Part shown: piece after piece, positions 51,468-52,930 of the stretch
How the letters are laid out: the number at the start of each line of letters is the position of its first letter
Numbering within the stretch: the stretch's first letter is position 1
NCBI GenBank assembly: GCA_043812455.1
Contig: JBDRMB010000016.1
Location: 1-52,930, forward strand
Direction: 5' to 3'
Source of the DNA: JABHQR01 sp043812455
GTDB taxonomy: Archaea; Nanobdellota; Nanobdellia; Woesearchaeales; GW2011-AR9
DNA length: 52,930 nt
Program-made: the position numbers and the translations under genes
Notes under the pieces: generated by a model
Databases searched by the model: none
Seen by the model: only the letters and a program-made list of their open reading frames with translations
What the model was told of the DNA's origin: nothing

Positions 51468-52319
51468 TCATATATAACTGTAAAACAAGTGGGGAGTTAC
51501 ATAAACTTCTACAACTGCCGCGATTATTAATATTGCCAAACTGATAAAGAACAAATCTAAAGCATCGCGAATAACTTTTTCATTGTTTAGGTTGTGTTTG
51601 ATTACGGCAACCGAAATTATTCCTCCCGCCAAACCAGCAACAAAATACGCTGCAATTTCCATCAAGCCATGAAACATATATCTCATGACGCTTAAGGTTG
51701 CTATTCCAAAATAAGTTGTTATCACATCAAAACCAAACACGGCCCCAACTGAAGCAATTTTGGTTTTTATCAAATTTCCAATTGCTGCAGAGACTACAGA
51801 GGCGTTCCATGTTAATATAAAGATTGCACCCAACCCATACATAAAAGAAAAAATCAAACAAATAAATAATACCCTTAAATTGTTCATAAAAATACCTTTA
51901 AACAAACCAAACTGAGTTAAACTGCCCGAAACAGCGGTATTAACATTAAGAATTGCCCAAGACTGAATTTTAAAAATTGATTCGACCATCGTAACTGGCA
52001 GAAAAATGTAGGCTAAAGATAAACTTGTTACTACACCTAGAAAAAATAGCATTAAAAATGTTAAAACGTGAGAGTGTTCCCTTAAAATTCTCCAGCGTGA
52101 ATTTAGCTTCATTCCTAACTCTTCTTCATTAATCATTGTTTTATATATCAAAGGCATAGCCGCCATTACCGTAAGAAAAACCAATAATAGCCCAGCATAG
52201 TCCCGTAAAACAATATATGAAATAAATAAGCCTATTAAAGAATAAATAAAACCCGCAAGAAACATTTCCCACGGTTTCTTTTTTACAGCAAACGGATTTA
52301 ATAAAGATTCTAGAACCAT
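51468..52319 (-). CDS. SpoIIM/DUF95-family membrane protein
   Basis: 283 residues with six or more hydrophobic helices. FMNNLRVLFICLIFSFMYG followed by GAIFILTWNASVVSAAIG is the family's most characteristic region, together with HGLMEIAAYFVAGLAG. ATG 52319 is chosen; the frame is open to a TTG one codon upstream. The family is widespread in archaea and bacteria and named after the sporulation protein; its molecular function outside sporulation is not known. It is convergent with the RPA32-like gene. Confidence 0.85.
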   Translation of the reverse strand: MVLESLLNPFAVKKKPWEMFLAGFIYSLIGLFISYIVLRDYAGLLLVFLTVMAAMPLIYKTMINEEELGMKLNSRWRILREHSHVLTFLMLFFLGVVTSLSLAYIFLPVTMVESIFKIQSWAILNVNTAVSGSLTQFGLFKGIFMNNLRVLFICLIFSFMYGLGAIFILTWNASVVSAAIGNLIKTKIASVGAVFGFDVITTYFGIATLSVMRYMFHGLMEIAAYFVAGLAGGIISVAVIKHNLNNEKVIRDALDLFFISLAILIIAAVVEVYVTPHLFYSYI

Positions 52320-52472
52320 CAATACAAAAACAAATGTTTGACCTTTTTAAATATTTCTTAGTTTAATAACAAACTGCCCGCCACCCCCTCGTTTCTCTTG
52401 GAAAGAACAATAAAACAAAAAGGCACCGGCATTACAACCAATATTAACATTTTAACTGACAATGGCGCTATT

Positions 52473-52508
52473 CTAACTAAACACCCTAACTAAACATTCA
52501 ACTAAACA
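52473..52508. repeat. Three tandem copies of a 13-base repeat
   Basis: CTAACTAAACA at 52473-52483 and 52486-52496, and CAACTAAACA at 52499-52508: three copies at 13-base period, the third with one change at its start. Directly followed by a different 11-base repeat. Confidence 0.6.
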
Positions 52509-52509
52509 A

Positions 52510-52564
52510 TATTGAAATACTATTGAAATAGTATTGAAATAGTATTAAAATAGTATTAAAACTT
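52510..52564. repeat. Five tandem copies of an 11-base repeat
   Basis: Units: TATTGAAATAC (52510), TATTGAAATAG (52521), TATTGAAATAG (52532), TATTAAAATAG (52543), TATTAAAACTT (52554). The period is 11 bases, about one helical turn, so a protein bound to each copy would sit on one DNA face. Confidence 0.65.
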
Positions 52565-52930
52565 AATCAAATTATCCAACATTAAACCTTTTAAATACTT
52601 TGTTTAAACAACCCCTTAAAACAATTAAAGAGGAAAAAGCTAAAAATCAATATCTAAAAATGTGTGTTAGGTGCATTTCTTATGGAATATTAAAAGTTAA
52701 GAAAAAAATAGTAAAAATTAGCTTAGTTTCTTATGAAAGAATAATACAACCACATAAATAAAATTAAAATACATATTTATTAAACTATAAGACTTGTTTT
52801 TATTATTGTTATTACTTAATTCTTAAAATCACATTTAACTTTTTGTTTGAGTTTTATTTAACTATCTTTTAATTTATTTCTATATTGAAAATAAATATAT
52901 AATATATAATAAGTTTAATTAATAATAATA

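Larger units (their letters stand above)
52323..52930. other. 608-base AT-rich stretch without a convincing gene
   Basis: The last ~600 bases are mostly A/T with no open frame over 60 codons. They hold two runs of short tandem repeats (52473-52508 and 52510-52564), a TATA-like CTTTTAAATA at about 52588-52597, and a 33-codon frame at 52660-52761 that I could not support. The region may be an intergenic spacer, a replication-origin-like element, or the edge of something beyond the window. Confidence 0.5.

Noticed and set aside
52660..52761. A 33-codon frame in the AT-rich tail
   Set aside because: No close ribosome site or well-placed TATA box, and composition equals the surrounding DNA; a chance frame is likely.
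1..52930. CRISPR arrays, tRNA and rRNA genes
   Set aside because: I looked for regularly spaced repeats and for T-loop-like GTTCRA patterns in the gaps and found none that hold up; short tandem repeats at the end are too short for CRISPR.

Overview
The window is from an AT-rich archaeal genome. Core archaeal information genes are spread across it: TATA-binding protein, MCM helicase, two RPA-type single-strand binding proteins, the Hef helicase-nuclease and RNase P subunit p30. Many genes have a TATA-like box about 25 bases before the start codon (leaderless transcripts), and others have GGAGG/GAGGTG-type ribosome sites. Bacterial-type Lgt enzymes and long runs of small single-membrane-span proteins suggest a DPANN-type lineage (Woesearchaeota/Pacearchaeota-like). 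That placement is inference; no rRNA or tRNA gene was found to anchor it.

Layout. (1) 1-11.5 kb: the tail of a truncated gene, TM2 and DUF4870 membrane proteins, Lgt copy 1, a circularly permuted GTPase, Hef with a 540-residue intein, a DUF3750 protein, an unknown 424-residue protein flanked by an imperfect direct repeat, a DUF457 membrane protein, RPA, and a RelE-like toxin with its antitoxin. (2) 11.5-19.2 kb: a 13-gene minus-strand operon, mostly pilin-like proteins with a K-[KR]-[GA] motif directly before one hydrophobic helix; two of the genes are under 50 codons. (3) 19.3-23.1 kb: three differently oriented envelope genes (lipoprotein, membrane-anchored duplicated-domain protein, secreted helical protein). 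(4) 23.1-41.5 kb: a second minus-strand operon with four more pilin-like proteins and four large Cys-rich envelope proteins of 392 to 2098 residues. (5) 41.5-43.4 kb: two nucleotidyltransferase/HEPN modules. (6) 43.4-47.6 kb: RNase P p30, Lgt copy 2, and a tRNA sulfur-transfer group (ubiquitin-like carrier, NcsA/TtuA-type thiolase, E1-like activator, degenerate ThiI). (7) 47.9-52.3 kb: TBP, MCM, an RPA32-like protein and a SpoIIM-family membrane protein. (8) 52.3-52.9 kb: a gene-poor, very AT-rich tail with iteron-like repeats.

The best candidate for an undescribed system is the ~30 kb block 11.6-41.5 kb. At least 17 pilin-like subunits sit with two membrane proteins that share a Cys-rich ectodomain and carry basic cytoplasmic tails, plus giant Ca-binding-type and Cys-rich secreted proteins. 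No assembly ATPase, platform protein or prepilin peptidase is encoded in the window. This looks like a dedicated surface appendage or cell-contact machine; its function is unknown.
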